A stretch of DNA of 64,000 nt from Alphaproteobacteria bacterium (GCA_005883305.1 VBAC01000001.1:558001-622000), one strand, 5' to 3'; positions 8,126 to 17,615 are shown, numbered from the stretch's first letter. Program-made: numbers and translations. The notes: a model not told the origin generated them from the letters alone.

Positions 8126-8908
8126 ATGAAGCTGGACAGCAACATCGCCGCGGTGGTCACCGGCGGCGCTTCGGGCCTCGGCGAGGCGACGGCGCGGGCG
8201 CTCGCCGCCAGGGGCGTCAAGGTCGCCGTGTTCGACCGCGACGCCGAGCGCGGCGAGAAGGTGGCGGGCGAGATCGGCGGAATCTTCGCCCTCGTCGACG
8301 TGACTTCCGACGAGGCGGTCGACGCCGGCTTCGCCAAAGCGCGCGAGGCGCACGGCCAGGAGCGGATCTGCGTCAACTGCGCGGGGGTCGCCAACGCCGT
8401 GAAGACCGTCGGCCGCGACAAGGAGACGGGCGCGGTCAAGCGCTACCCGGTCCACCAGTTCGAGCTCGCCATCCAGATCAACCTGATCGGCACCTTCCGT
8501 GTGCTCGCCGCCTCGGCCGCCGGAATGGCCACCCTCGATCCGCTCGAGGACGGCGAGAAGGGGTGCATCGTCAACACCGCCTCGGTCGCCGCGCAGGACG
8601 GGCAGATCGGCCAGGCGGCCTATTCGGCGTCCAAGGCCGGGGTGCTCGGCATGGCGCTGCCCATCGCCCGCGACCTGATGGGCGAAGGGATCAGGGTCAA
8701 CACCATCCTCCCCGGCGTGTTCGAAACGCCGATGGTCGCGATGATGCCGCAGAACGTGAAGGACGCGCTCGCGGCGCAAGTGCCCTTTCCGAAGCGGCTC
8801 GGCCAGGCGGCGGAATATGCGCGGCTCGCCATCTTCATGGCCGAGAACACCTATCTCAACGGCGAATATGTGAGGCTGGACGGCGCGATCCGGATGGCGC
8901 CGCGCTGA
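8126..8908 (+). CDS. Short-chain dehydrogenase, 3-hydroxyacyl-CoA dehydrogenase type
   Basis: NAD-dependent short-chain dehydrogenase of 260 residues. The cofactor glycine motif TGGASGLG is followed by Asp in VAVFDRD, which favours NAD over NADP. The catalytic set is present: NCAGV, the serine in VNTASVAA, and YSASK with Tyr and Lys. The sequence resembles the HSD17B10-like 3-hydroxy-2-methylbutyryl-CoA / 3-hydroxyacyl-CoA dehydrogenases, including the long insertion after [16 protein letters not shown] role in fatty-acid or branched-chain amino-acid breakdown is inferred from the family only; no beta-oxidation genes adjoin. Ends 7 bp before the convergent glucokinase. Confidence 0.88.
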   Translation: MKLDSNIAAVVTGGASGLGEATARALAARGVKVAVFDRDAERGEKVAGEIGGIFALVDVTSDEAVDAGFAKAREAHGQERICVNCAGVANAVKTVGRDKETGAVKRYPVHQFELAIQINLIGTFRVLAASAAGMATLDPLEDGEKGCIVNTASVAAQDGQIGQAAYSASKAGVLGMALPIARDLMGEGIRVNTILPGVFETPMVAMMPQNVKDALAAQVPFPKRLGQAAEYARLAIFMAENTYLNGEYVRLDGAIRMAPR

Positions 8909-8915
8909 TCGCCGA

Positions 8916-9866
8916 TCAGCCGAATTCGCGCTGGAAGGCGATCGCGGCGCCGAGCAGGCCGGGCTCCGCATAGGTCACCAGCCGGGCGGGCGTGCGCATC
9001 ATCCGTTCTCTGTAGCGGCCCTTGGCGGTGAAGCGGGCGGCGAAGTCGGGTCCGCGGAGCAGGTGCGCGATGCGGCCCGCGAGGCTGCCGGTGATCGCGA
9101 CGCCCATCGCACCGTGGGCCAGCGCGATATCGCCGGCCGCGGCACCGAAGCTGCGGACCAGAAGGGCGAGAGCACGGACCGCGAGCGAATCGCGACCTTC
9201 GATCGCCGCCTCCCACAATGCGCCGGCATTGGTCGCGTCCCATTCTCCCTCGCCGCCGAGCGCGCGGTAGATATCGATCAGCCCGGGGCCCGAGACGACC
9301 CGCTCGACCGACGCGCGGCCATAGCGTTCGGCGACGGACCGGGCGACCGTCTCCTCGTCCGCGTCGAGAGGGCAAAAGCCGACATGTGCCGCCTCGGTCT
9401 CGATCACCTCGATGCCGCGGCGGCGGTCGAGGATGGCGACGCCGAGCCCGGTGCCGGGCCCGATGACGCTGACCACGCCCTCCGCAGGCAGATCGCCGGG
9501 GCCGCAGAGCGGAACCAATTCCTCGGGCGGCATGATGGAAACCGCGTGAGCCACGGCGCCAAAGTCGTTCAGCAGCGTCATCCTGTCGACGCCGAGCTCG
9601 GCGGCCAGGCCGTGCCGGTCGATCCGCCAGTCCGAGTTCATGAAGGTCAGCGTGTCGCCCTCGATCGGCGCGGCGACGGCGATCGCGGCGGCGCGGGGAA
9701 GGGGGCCGCACTCTCGCGCAAACTGGGCCCAGGCCGCGCCGATTCCCTTATATTCGCGAGTCCGGTACTTGCGCATGGCGCCGAGCTTGGGCCGCGCGGC
9801 CCCGGCGATCTCGGCCAGGGCGAAGCGGGCATGGGTGCCCCCGATGTCGGCCGCGACGATCTGCAT
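8916..9866 (-). CDS. glk: Glucokinase
   Basis: ATP-dependent phosphorylation of glucose to glucose 6-phosphate. The 316-residue protein has the N-terminal phosphate loop VAADIGGTHARFAL, the glucose-binding LNDFGAVAHAV with the catalytic aspartate, and the adenosine-binding GPGTGLGVAIL, the pattern of the proteobacterial Glk family (Pfam Glucokinase) rather than the ROK family. The glutamate in ETEAAHVGF fits the sugar site. Pgi, the next step, is encoded 7 kb away. No dedicated terminator is seen against the convergent dehydrogenase gene. Confidence 0.95.
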   Translation of the reverse strand: MQIVAADIGGTHARFALAEIAGAARPKLGAMRKYRTREYKGIGAAWAQFARECGPLPRAAAIAVAAPIEGDTLTFMNSDWRIDRHGLAAELGVDRMTLLNDFGAVAHAVSIMPPEELVPLCGPGDLPAEGVVSVIGPGTGLGVAILDRRRGIEVIETEAAHVGFCPLDADEETVARSVAERYGRASVERVVSGPGLIDIYRALGGEGEWDATNAGALWEAAIEGRDSLAVRALALLVRSFGAAAGDIALAHGAMGVAITGSLAGRIAHLLRGPDFAARFTAKGRYRERMMRTPARLVTYAEPGLLGAAIAFQREFG

Positions 9867-9959
9867 TGCGCTCTCCTAGGCGGGGCGGCCGCTTGCCAGC
9901 AAGCTCCGGCGGTCCGGCCCCTCGCAATACAGACGAAGGATTGTCCTCTGCTCCAAAAT

Positions 9960-9988
9960 TTGACCTGCACCTTAAAAGGTGCATAGTG
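9960..9988 (+). promoter_or_regulatory. Toxin-antitoxin promoter with operator in the spacer
   Basis: A -35 box TTGACC (9960-9965) and a -10-like box CATAGT (9982-9987) are separated by 16 bp. The spacer is almost wholly occupied by an 18-bp inverted repeat (9966-9983, TGCACCTT-AA-AAGGTGCA). This is where an autoregulating antitoxin would bind and block polymerase. The predicted transcript starts within a few bases of the toxin ATG at 9997. Confidence 0.7.
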
Positions 9989-9996
9989 GGTCAGGC

Positions 9997-10350
9997 ATGG
10001 TTGCGGCTGCCCGCAAGATCGAATTGGTCTTCTACCGGTCGGCGACCGGCAATGAGCCGGTACGGGATTGGCTCGCTGGACTCGCCGAGGGCAATCGGCG
10101 CGCCATCGGCATGGATTTGCAGCGGGTTCAATATCGATGGCCCGTTGGCATGCCGCTGGTCCGGCCGATGGGAAAAGGTCTGTTTGAGGTTCGTACCGGC
10201 CTACCGGACAAGAAGATCGCGCGGGTTTTGATCTGCTTCCACGGCGGCGAGCTCTACGCGCTGCACGGGTTCGTGAAGAAGTCGCAGAAAACGCCGCTCG
10301 CAGACCTGAAGCTCGCTGGCGACCGCAAGAAAGAGGTGGAGAATGGCTGA
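9997..10350 (+). CDS. Type II toxin, RelE/HigB (Gp49-like) family
   Basis: A 117-residue protein starting at MVAAARKIELVFYRS, of the phage-Gp49-like RelE/HigB superfamily: the strand IELVFYRSATGNEPVRDWL, the basic centre MGKGLFEVRTGLPDKKIARVLIC and the HGFVKKSQKTPLADLKLA end are typical. Such toxins are ribosome-dependent mRNA endonucleases. The ATG at 9997 is chosen over an upstream GTG at 9979, which lies inside the operator. The gene overlaps the antitoxin gene by 8 bp; toxin-first order is characteristic of HigBA-like pairs. I do not assign a firm symbol because several subfamilies share this layout. Confidence 0.88.
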   Translation: MVAAARKIELVFYRSATGNEPVRDWLAGLAEGNRRAIGMDLQRVQYRWPVGMPLVRPMGKGLFEVRTGLPDKKIARVLICFHGGELYALHGFVKKSQKTPLADLKLAGDRKKEVENG

Positions 10351-10627
10351 CAACAGACACCGGGGTTCGACGCTCGACAGCTTTCTCGATGAGGAAGGCG
10401 TGCTCGCCGAGGTGCAGGCGAAAGCGATTAAGGAAGTGATCGCGTGGCAGCTCGCCGAAGCGATGCGCCAGCGCGGGCTCAGCAAGAGCGGGCTCGCGCG
10501 GCTGATGCACACCAGCCGGACGCAGGTCGATCGGGTGCTCGACCCGGAAAACGGAAATGTGACGATCGAAACCTTGCAAAGGGCGGCGATGGTCGTCGGT
10601 AGGCGGGTGGAGCTCCAGCTGGTCTAG
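10343..10627 (+). CDS. Antitoxin, XRE/HTH family
   Basis: A 94-residue protein with a helix-turn-helix of the XRE type (residues about 44-80: MRQRGLSKSGLARLMHTSRT), an N-terminal extension that may wrap the toxin, and a short C-terminal strand (GRRVELQLV). It should neutralise the toxin encoded just upstream and repress the shared promoter through the inverted repeat at 9966-9983. Overlap with the toxin gene by 8 bp implies coupled translation. The short palindrome CGACAT-TT-ATGTCG at 10647-10660, between this gene and the end of acs, may be a weak terminator. Confidence 0.9.
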   Translation: MADNRHRGSTLDSFLDEEGVLAEVQAKAIKEVIAWQLAEAMRQRGLSKSGLARLMHTSRTQVDRVLDPENGNVTIETLQRAAMVVGRRVELQLV

Positions 10628-10661
10628 GCAAGAATGGAGGGGGATTCGACATTTATGTCGG

Positions 10662-12593
10662 TCAGCCGCCCTGCCGCCCCGCGATCAAATCGTCGACCAG
10701 GCTCGGGTCGGCGAGCGTGCTCGTGTCGCCGAGCGCGCCATAGTCGTTCTCGGCGATCTTCCTCAGGATGCGGCGCATGATCTTGCCTGAGCGGGTCTTG
10801 GGCAAAGCCGGGGTGAAATGGATCAAATCGGGGTTGGCGATCGCGCTGATCTCGCTGCGGACCTGGTTGCGAAGCTCGGTTTCGAGCGCCGCCGAGCCCT
10901 CCACGCCGGCATTGAGCGTCACATAGGCGTAGATGCCGGTGCCCTTGATGTCGTGCGGATAGCCGACCACCGCCGCTTCGGCGACGAGCGGGTGGGAAAC
11001 CAAGGCGCTCTCGATCTCGGCGGTGCCGAGGCGGTGGCCCGACACGTTGAGCACGTCGTCGACCCGCCCCGTGATCCAGTAATAGCCGTCCTCGTCGCGG
11101 CGGCAGCCGTCGCCGGTGAAATATCTGCCTTCGTAGGCGCTGAAATAGGTCTGCACGAAACGCTCGTGGTCGCCGTAGACCGTGCGCATCTGGCCGGGCC
11201 AGGAACGGGTGATGCAGAGGTTGCCCGATCCGGCGCCCTCGATCGTCCGGCCTTCGGCGTCGATCAGTTCCGGCTCTACTCCGAAGAACGGCTTGCCGGC
11301 CGATCCCGGCTTCATGTCGTGAGCGCCGGGCAGGGTGGTGATCATCACCCCGCCAGTCTCGGTCTGCCACCAGGTGTCGATGATCGGCACGCGCTCCTCG
11401 CCGACGACCCGCCAATACCACAGCCACGCCTCGGGGTTGATCGGTTCGCCGACCGTGCCGAGCAGGCGGATCGAGGAAAGGTCATGCTTCTTCACCGGGC
11501 CCTCGCCCTCGCGCATCAGCGCGCGGATCGCGGTCGGCGCGGTGTAGAAGATGTCGACCTCGTGCCGCTCGACCACGTCCCAGAAACGACTGAAGTCCGG
11601 GTAGTTGGGCACACCCTCGAACATGAAGGTCGTCGCCCCGTTGGCGAGCGGGCCGTAGACGACGTAGCTGTGGCCGGTCACCCAGCCCACGTCGGCGGTG
11701 CACCAAAAGAGCTCGCCCGGCTTGTAATCGAAGACATAGTGAAAGGTCGTCGCGGTCCACACCGCATAGCCGCCGGTCGTGTGCAGCACGCCCTTGGGCT
11801 TCCCGGTCGATCCCGAGGTGTAGAGGATGAACAGCGGATCCTCCGCGCCCATCGGCTCGCAGCGGCATTCGTCCGGGACCGTCGCGCCGATCTCATCGTA
11901 CCAATGGTCGCGGCCCTCGCGCATCGCGATCCCGTTGCCGAGGTGGCGGACGACGATCACGCCTGCGACGTCGATCCCGCCGCGATCCAGCGCTGCATCG
12001 ACATTGTCCTTGAGCGGGACCAGCTTGCCGCCGCGCTTGCCGCCGTCGGCGGTGATGACGAAACGGCTCGCGCAATCCTCGATCCGGCCGTGCAGGGCCT
12101 CGGGCGAGAAGCCGCCGAAGACGACGCTGTGGACCGCGCCGATCCGCGCGCAGGCGAGCATCGCCACCGCCGCCTCGGGGATCATCGGCATGTAGAGGGT
12201 CACCCGGTCGCCCTTGCCCGCGCCGAGCGCCTTCAGGCTGTTCGCCATCCTCACCGCCTCGGCGTGAAGCTCGCCATAGGTAAGCGTGCGGGTGACGCCG
12301 GGCTCGTCGCCCTCCCAGACGATCGCCCGCTCGGCCGAGCGCGCTTCGAGATGCCGGTCGACGCAATTGTGGCAGAGGTTGAGGATTCCGTCCTCGAACC
12401 ATTTGATGTCGACGGGATCGAACGACCAGTTGGCGATCGTCCGCGGCGGCTCGATCCAGTCGATGCGCCGCGCCTGATCGGCCCAGAAGCCGTCGGGATC
12501 GCTCAGCGAGCGGGCGTAGAGCGCCTCATATTGCTCGGCGGTGCAGTGCGTGTCGGCGGTCGCGGCGGCGGGGGGAGGGATGCGTTCGGCCAT
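10662..12593 (-). CDS. acs: Acetyl-CoA synthetase
   Basis: Activates acetate to acetyl-CoA through acetyl-AMP. The 643-residue length is standard for the family. Motifs in order: the adenylation core [12 protein letters not shown], the [10 protein letters not shown] block, [10 protein letters not shown], the hinge-region [20 protein letters not shown], and the C-terminal lysine in [12 protein letters not shown] that is the known target of regulatory acetylation. The WWQTETGG tryptophans define acetate rather than longer acyl substrates. Convergent with the toxin-antitoxin pair. The 200 bp upstream (12594-12795) hold no gene and no confident promoter. Confidence 0.96.
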   Translation of the reverse strand: MAERIPPPAAATADTHCTAEQYEALYARSLSDPDGFWADQARRIDWIEPPRTIANWSFDPVDIKWFEDGILNLCHNCVDRHLEARSAERAIVWEGDEPGVTRTLTYGELHAEAVRMANSLKALGAGKGDRVTLYMPMIPEAAVAMLACARIGAVHSVVFGGFSPEALHGRIEDCASRFVITADGGKRGGKLVPLKDNVDAALDRGGIDVAGVIVVRHLGNGIAMREGRDHWYDEIGATVPDECRCEPMGAEDPLFILYTSGSTGKPKGVLHTTGGYAVWTATTFHYVFDYKPGELFWCTADVGWVTGHSYVVYGPLANGATTFMFEGVPNYPDFSRFWDVVERHEVDIFYTAPTAIRALMREGEGPVKKHDLSSIRLLGTVGEPINPEAWLWYWRVVGEERVPIIDTWWQTETGGVMITTLPGAHDMKPGSAGKPFFGVEPELIDAEGRTIEGAGSGNLCITRSWPGQMRTVYGDHERFVQTYFSAYEGRYFTGDGCRRDEDGYYWITGRVDDVLNVSGHRLGTAEIESALVSHPLVAEAAVVGYPHDIKGTGIYAYVTLNAGVEGSAALETELRNQVRSEISAIANPDLIHFTPALPKTRSGKIMRRILRKIAENDYGALGDTSTLADPSLVDDLIAGRQGG

Positions 12594-12795
12594 GATCGTT
12601 TCCTAGCGCCTCCCCCAATCCGACGCCACTTCCGGCTCAATGCCTGTCCCCCGGCCTGACGACGGCCGATCCCTCCTAAATGGATCAAGCAAAAGGAGTC
12701 ATTTTCTTGATTATCGAGTAATGGAGGCATTACCCCATAGGATTGTTGGAGCGAGTCGCTAGTCGAGTGACCGATAAATTTGAGAGGATGCGATC

Positions 12796-13995
12796 ATGGC
12801 TCTCGGAGAAAATTCCGCTTTTTTGAGCTCCATCGCGATCAGCCCGATCGACTATCGTAGGTTCAAGCTGAAAGACCTGCTTTATACGGCGGTAAGCCTC
12901 CCGTTTAATATGCAGCACCAGACTCAATCGAACTGGTGTTGGGCCGCCACCTCCACGAGCACGTCCCTCTTCTATCGGCCGGCTAGTACGTGGACGCAGT
13001 GCCGAGTCGCGAACAGCGCACTCGCACTCACGACGTGTTGCGGCAGTCCGGTGCCGGGCGCGTGCAACGTGGCGTGGTATCTGGACCGCGCTCTTCAGGT
13101 CACCCAGAATTTCGTGTCGGTATCGGGCCCGGCAAGCTTCGCCGCGGTGCAGGCCGAGATCAATGCCGGCCGCGTGCTCGGCGCGCGGGTCGGTTGGGCA
13201 GGCGGTGGCGGGCATTTCATGGTGATCTATGGTTGCAGCACCGTCGGCGGCGTGCAGTATTTCAACATCGACGATCCGATCTATGGCAAGAGCAATCCGA
13301 GTGTCGCCACCTTTTCCAGCAGCTATCAGGGCTCCGGCACCTGGACCCACACCTATTTCACGAAGGCGGGCCCTCCGATGGTGAACATCAGGATTCGCGA
13401 GTTGGCGCCGGAGTTGCTGAAGCGCATCTGGGAAGTCCGGCCGCTGCTTGTGCCTCATGGCGGCGACGAGGCGGGTGGTGCGGCGGCAGGGACGGCATCG
13501 GTCTCACTCGGCCTCGCCCATCCTGTCCAGATACTGGGCCTCAGCGATCTCGCCCGCGCGGCAGGCGGTGCCGCGGCCGAAGTCAGTTACGCAGCGATGG
13601 CCCCCGAGCCGTCCGCGATCCGAGTGATCGAGACACGGGACGGCGAGTTCGGCGGCTTCTACGACGTGTCGGCAGGCGGCGGAACGCCGGAGGTGCTGCA
13701 GATGGCCTCGGCCGACAACGATTATGGCCGCTTGTTCGAACGCGGGCTCGCAGCGCTGTCGAAGCAGGTGGACGACGACGACTCGGAAACCGATTTGCGG
13801 CTGCTTCGCATTCCGGCTCTCTACACCGAGGCAGTGGTCGTCGGCGAAGGCGAGAGCGCGGTCGCCGTGCCGATCCGCTCCCCGCAGGAAGGCGTGCCTT
13901 TGTTCGAGCCCATGCCTCTCGCCGAGCTGCTGGCCCGGCTCGAGAAGCCAGCGCGAGAGATTCTCGACGACGACGACGAGCTCAAGGGCGCCTGA
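12796..13995 (+). CDS. Papain-like cysteine protease (AvrRpt2/C70-like) with C-terminal extension
   Basis: A 399-residue protein. The N-terminal half has papain-like catalytic features: the Gln-Cys block QHQTQSNWCWAAT with Cys48 and an oxyanion glutamine at 42 or 44, then His140 in AGGGGHFMVIYG, then the acidic/amide position in YFNIDDP (Asp159/160). This arrangement is that of the AvrRpt2-like family (Pfam Peptidase_C70), also found in non-pathogens. No signal peptide is seen. Residues about 200-399 form a separate Ala/Gly- and Asp/Glu-rich region with no recognised family, ending in an acidic tail. The ATG at 12796 follows a GAGAGG ribosome site. Target and role are unknown. Confidence 0.8.
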   Translation: MALGENSAFLSSIAISPIDYRRFKLKDLLYTAVSLPFNMQHQTQSNWCWAATSTSTSLFYRPASTWTQCRVANSALALTTCCGSPVPGACNVAWYLDRALQVTQNFVSVSGPASFAAVQAEINAGRVLGARVGWAGGGGHFMVIYGCSTVGGVQYFNIDDPIYGKSNPSVATFSSSYQGSGTWTHTYFTKAGPPMVNIRIRELAPELLKRIWEVRPLLVPHGGDEAGGAAAGTASVSLGLAHPVQILGLSDLARAAGGAAAEVSYAAMAPEPSAIRVIETRDGEFGGFYDVSAGGGTPEVLQMASADNDYGRLFERGLAALSKQVDDDDSETDLRLLRIPALYTEAVVVGEGESAVAVPIRSPQEGVPLFEPMPLAELLARLEKPAREILDDDDELKGA

Positions 13996-14034
13996 ATCGC
14001 TATTCGGTGCGTGGGGGGCGAGGACCCGCCGGCG

Positions 14035-15273
14035 CTACTGCCCGAGGATGCGCCCCAGCGGGTTGCGGCGGCGCCGCGGCTGTTCGCGCTGCGGCTCGTC
14101 CCAGCTTTCTCCGCGCATCATCGCCTCGATGTCCTGGCCGAGCATTCCCAAATAGGCCGAGCGCGTGCGCAGCTTCACCGTCCAGTCGGGCGCCCAGCCG
14201 CGCGGGGGCCGTGCCGGTCGTTCGGGCGAGCTGAAATTCGCCTCCGGCCCGAAGGCCGTCATCATCAGCGAGGCCGCCTGGACCCGGCCGGCCACCTCGG
14301 CGGGGACGGTGCACTGGATCGCCGTGGGGGCCAGCAGGACCCGCTGGGCGAGCAGGCGGGTGATCTCCTCAGGCGCGAGATAATCCATCGCGGCCATCAT
14401 CCCGATCTGGACCTCGCTCGACGTCCACATGATCATCGTGTTGTCCCCGGCCGAGCCCATCGCCATCACGAAATAGGCCCGGGCATTGGTCACCGGGCTC
14501 CAGGCGAGCGGGACGGCACCCGAGGGACCTCGCGTGTTCGAGGTAAGGCGGATCGGGGGCAGGAAGTCCTGGCCCGGAGCGAGGGTGAAGTCGATCTCCG
14601 GGCTGTAATTGCCGGCGACCCGGTGGGCGCCGACCAGCGAGCCGTTCGCGGGAATGGTCGCGTTGGAGCGCGGGTTGGGCCATTCTCCGAAGGTCGCCCA
14701 GGTCGCCTGGCTCGGCGGAATCATCGGCCTGAGCCCGGGGCCGCTCACCCCCGGCGGCACCTGGCCCGAGCGCAACCGGGCGAAATCGATCTCGATCGGC
14801 TGGCCGGGACGGGCATGGTCGCCGCAGCCCCAATAGATGAGGATCCGTCCATTCATGCCGCCGTCGCCGTAATTGGGCATCGGGCCGGTCGGCGCCACGG
14901 GCTGGCTGCGCACCGGCGAGACGAGCGGAAGCGAGGCGCCGGCATTGAGCGCGGGCGGGATGAAGTGGTCGGCCCTGGGAGGTCCGGCGGGGCGCCGGGG
15001 GCTGCCGAGCTCGAGCTTGAGATTGTGGACGTAGCCGGGGTTGTTCGCTCCGCCCGGGCCGCGCCCGGCAAGCATCGCGCCGAGCATCGAGCCGCGGCTC
15101 GGCGGCTGGCCTGCGCCTGCTCCGGCCATGGCGGCCATGCCGCTGGTCGTTTCGGCCGACATCCAGTATGTGGCGGTCCCGCCGCCGCCGCGTCCCGGCT
15201 GGGCCAGGGCTGTGGCCGTTGCGACTGTGCCGGCGATGAAGGCGATGCCGGTGAGAAGCCTTGATTTCGTCAT
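14035..15273 (-). CDS. Exported protein of unknown function
   Basis: A 412-residue protein with a signal peptide (MTKSRLLTGIAFIAGTVATATALAQ) and a mature part with the landmarks ATYWMSAETTSGMA, ILIYWGCGDHARPGQP, a strand-rich middle (VTNARAYFVMAMGSAGDNTMIMWTSSEVQ), and an Arg/Pro-rich C-terminus. It looks like a periplasmic or surface protein of a type I associate with sphingomonads, but no family name or activity can be given. The two-residue motif Tyr-Trp near the mature start and the single Cys in YWGCG are conspicuous. Divergent from the SleB gene, with 189 bp between. Confidence 0.8.
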   Translation of the reverse strand: MTKSRLLTGIAFIAGTVATATALAQPGRGGGGTATYWMSAETTSGMAAMAGAGAGQPPSRGSMLGAMLAGRGPGGANNPGYVHNLKLELGSPRRPAGPPRADHFIPPALNAGASLPLVSPVRSQPVAPTGPMPNYGDGGMNGRILIYWGCGDHARPGQPIEIDFARLRSGQVPPGVSGPGLRPMIPPSQATWATFGEWPNPRSNATIPANGSLVGAHRVAGNYSPEIDFTLAPGQDFLPPIRLTSNTRGPSGAVPLAWSPVTNARAYFVMAMGSAGDNTMIMWTSSEVQIGMMAAMDYLAPEEITRLLAQRVLLAPTAIQCTVPAEVAGRVQAASLMMTAFGPEANFSSPERPARPPRGWAPDWTVKLRTRSAYLGMLGQDIEAMMRGESWDEPQREQPRRRRNPLGRILGQ

Positions 15274-15403
15274 TCAAACCCCCATGTGAAGCCCGCAGAA
15301 TAACATGCTCCAGCGATGTGAAAAGCTTGGATTTTCTGTCTCGTAATGGGCGCGCTCCGCCGACTCGGTGTTGACCGCGCCCCGGTCTGGGGGAATCTCC
15401 CCG

Positions 15404-15432
15404 TTGCATATCAGGTGTATTATCTATATAAT
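15404..15432 (+). promoter_or_regulatory. Sigma-70-type promoter of the SleB hydrolase gene
   Basis: TTGCAT (15404-15409), a 17-bp spacer, then a perfect TATAAT (15427-15432). The predicted transcript begins near 15439, about 24 bp before ATG 15463, leaving room for a GGAG ribosome site. This supports the internal ATG as the start rather than the longer frame from 15346, which begins upstream of the promoter. Confidence 0.8.
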
Positions 15433-15462
15433 GCACCTTTGAACCGTGAAGATGGAGTGTTG

Positions 15463-16716
15463 ATGACGGCTCTGGCCCTCGAACGGACCGACTTGCGCCT
15501 GGCGGATGCCTTCCGGGCGCATTGGCGCGCCTGGGCCTTGCTCGGCGCGATGGCCGTGTTGTGGCTGGCCGCGGTGGCCGGGATCACCGCCGAGAGCGCC
15601 AATCCACGCCCGCAGCTCGAAAAGGCCGAGGCGACCTCGCCCGAAATCGCCCAAATCCAGGCGGTGGCCGTGCAGACCAGCGCGACCGCCCTGCGCCAGG
15701 TCAATCCGCTGACCGCGCTGGCGATGAACGCCGCCATTCCGGTGTCGCAGCAGGCCAATCCCGCGGCGCGGCCCTTCCATCTGAGCGGAACCGCCGCCGA
15801 CCGCGCCCGCTCGCTCGATTGCCTGACGGCCGCGATCTATTACGAAGCCGCGCGCGAGCCGCTCGACGGCCAGCGTGCGGTCGCCCAGGTCGTGCTCAAC
15901 CGAGTCCGCCACCCCGCTTACCCGGCGTCGGTCTGCGGCGTGGTGTTCGAGGGCGCCCGGCGCAATACCGGATGCCAGTTCAGCTTCACCTGCGACGGCT
16001 CGCTCAGGAGCGGGCCGATGGCCGGCTATTGGGACCGGGCCAAGGCGGTCGCCGCCGCCGCGCTCAACGGCTACGTCTACGCTCCGGTGGGCTGGGCGAC
16101 GCATTACCACGCCAATTACGTCATGCCCTATTGGGCGCCGACCCTGGTCAAGTCCGCCAATGTCGGGCTGCACATCTTCTATCGCTGGCGCGGCGGCTGG
16201 GGGCGGCCGGGCGCCTTCCTCAACCGCTATTCGGGCGCCGAGCCGGCGATCGCCTGGCGCGGCGGCTTCGGACAGCCCTCGCGCGCCGAGCAGCTGGCCC
16301 AGAGCGCGCGCGACGCGCTGGCCGCGCAGGCGGCGCTTCAGGGCAATTCGGCGGCCGGGACCAGCGCGAGCGTCGACAGCTTCCAGCGCGCGGTGCTTCG
16401 CCGCTACGAGCCGTTGCAGCGCGAAAGCGCCAACGCGATGATCGCCGACCGCGCCCGCGCCGACAGCACGCTGACGGCCAGCCAGCGCTGGGCACTGACC
16501 GGCACCGACACCGGCCCCGCCGCTCAGGCCTCGCTGGGCCGCCGCAGGGAGGGCGCCGAGCAGCCGCGCGAGCTTCAGGGCGTGCGCTACCGTTGGGATC
16601 CGTCGGCGCCGGCGGCGGCACCGCAGCCGGCCGCTCGGAGCGATGGCCAGACTTCGTCGGCGACGAGCGGAAGCGGCGGCCAAACGGCCGCGGGCACCAC
16701 CGCCGCGAGCCGCTAG
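15463..16716 (+). CDS. Cell-wall hydrolase, SleB family
   Basis: A 417-residue protein with one N-terminal membrane anchor (residues about 23-42, AWALLGAMAVLWLAAVAGIT) and a SleB/CwlJ-type hydrolase domain (Hydrolase_2, about residues 110-225): CLTAAIYYEAAREPLDGQ with the catalytic glutamate, AVAQVVLNRVRHPAYP, and CQFSFTCDG. The C-terminal 170 residues are low-complexity and Ala/Gln-rich. In non-sporulating bacteria such enzymes act on peptidoglycan, as lytic transglycosylase or amidase. The start is set by the canonical promoter just upstream. The stop overlaps the end of rpoH by 4 bp. Confidence 0.88.
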   Translation: MTALALERTDLRLADAFRAHWRAWALLGAMAVLWLAAVAGITAESANPRPQLEKAEATSPEIAQIQAVAVQTSATALRQVNPLTALAMNAAIPVSQQANPAARPFHLSGTAADRARSLDCLTAAIYYEAAREPLDGQRAVAQVVLNRVRHPAYPASVCGVVFEGARRNTGCQFSFTCDGSLRSGPMAGYWDRAKAVAAAALNGYVYAPVGWATHYHANYVMPYWAPTLVKSANVGLHIFYRWRGGWGRPGAFLNRYSGAEPAIAWRGGFGQPSRAEQLAQSARDALAAQAALQGNSAAGTSASVDSFQRAVLRRYEPLQRESANAMIADRARADSTLTASQRWALTGTDTGPAAQASLGRRREGAEQPRELQGVRYRWDPSAPAAAPQPAARSDGQTSSATSGSGGQTAAGTTAASR

Positions 16717-17615
16717 GCGGCGGTCAGCAGCCTGCGCTCTCCGGCGAGGTTCATCAGCGCCTTCTGCAGCTTCTCGAACGCGCGCACCTCGATCTGGCGG
16801 ATGCGCTCGCGGCTGACGTCGTAGACCTGGCTCAACTCCTCGAGCGTCTTGGGCTCGTCGGTGAGGCGCCGCTCCGTCAGGATGTGCCGTTCGCGATCGT
16901 TGAGGCTGTCCATCGCCTCGACCAGCAGATCGTGGCGGATCCGGGTCTCCTCGGCGTCGGCGACGCGCTCGTCCTGGAGCGGCTCGTTGTCGACCAGGAA
17001 ATCCTGCCAGCTGCCTTCCGAATCGTCGCGCAGGGGCACGTTGAGCGACGTGTCGCCGCCCATCGCCATGCGCCGGTTCATCGACACCACGTCCTCCTCG
17101 GAAACGCCGAGATCGGTGGCGATCTTCTTCACGTCCTCGGGCTTCAGGTCGCCGTCCTCGAACGCCTCGATCCGGTTCTTCATCCGCCTCAGGTTGAAGA
17201 ACAACTTCTTCTGCGCCGCCGTCGTCCCCATCTTCACGAGCGACCAGCTGCGCAGGATATATTCCTGGATCGAAGCGCGGATCCACCACATCGCGTAGGT
17301 GGCGAGGCGGAAGCCCCTTTCGGGCTCGAACTTCTTTACGCCCTGCATCAGGCCGATATTCCCCTCGGAGATCAGCTCCGACGTGGGCAGGCCGTAGCCG
17401 CGATAGCCCATGGCGATCTTGGCCACGAGGCGCAGGTGCGAGTTGACCAGCCGGGCCGCCGCATCGGTGTCCTGATGCTCGGTCCAGCGCTTGGCCAGCA
17501 TATATTCCTCTTCCGGCGTCAGGATCGGGAATTTCTTGATCTCGGCCAGATAGCGGTTGAGCCCGACCTCGCCGCTACTTGCGGGTATCGTCGCCGGGAC
17601 GTTTCTGCCTGCCAT
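16713..17615 (-). CDS. rpoH: RNA polymerase heat-shock sigma factor RpoH
   Basis: Directs RNA polymerase to heat-shock promoters. The 300-residue protein contains region 1.2/2 (SHLRLVAKIAMGYRGYGLP, ISEGNIGLMQGVKKFEPERG, FRLATYAMWWIRASIQEYI), the RpoH box (QKKLFFNLRRMKNRI, between regions 2 and 3) that separates it from RpoD, and region 4 with TLEELSQVYDVSRERIRQIE. The ATG at 17615 has an AGGGAGA leader. Alphaproteobacteria often carry two rpoH copies, so whether this is the main one cannot be told. It lies downstream of rluD on the same strand with a 60-bp gap. Confidence 0.95.
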   Translation of the reverse strand: MAGRNVPATIPASSGEVGLNRYLAEIKKFPILTPEEEYMLAKRWTEHQDTDAAARLVNSHLRLVAKIAMGYRGYGLPTSELISEGNIGLMQGVKKFEPERGFRLATYAMWWIRASIQEYILRSWSLVKMGTTAAQKKLFFNLRRMKNRIEAFEDGDLKPEDVKKIATDLGVSEEDVVSMNRRMAMGGDTSLNVPLRDDSEGSWQDFLVDNEPLQDERVADAEETRIRHDLLVEAMDSLNDRERHILTERRLTDEPKTLEELSQVYDVSRERIRQIEVRAFEKLQKALMNLAGERRLLTAA

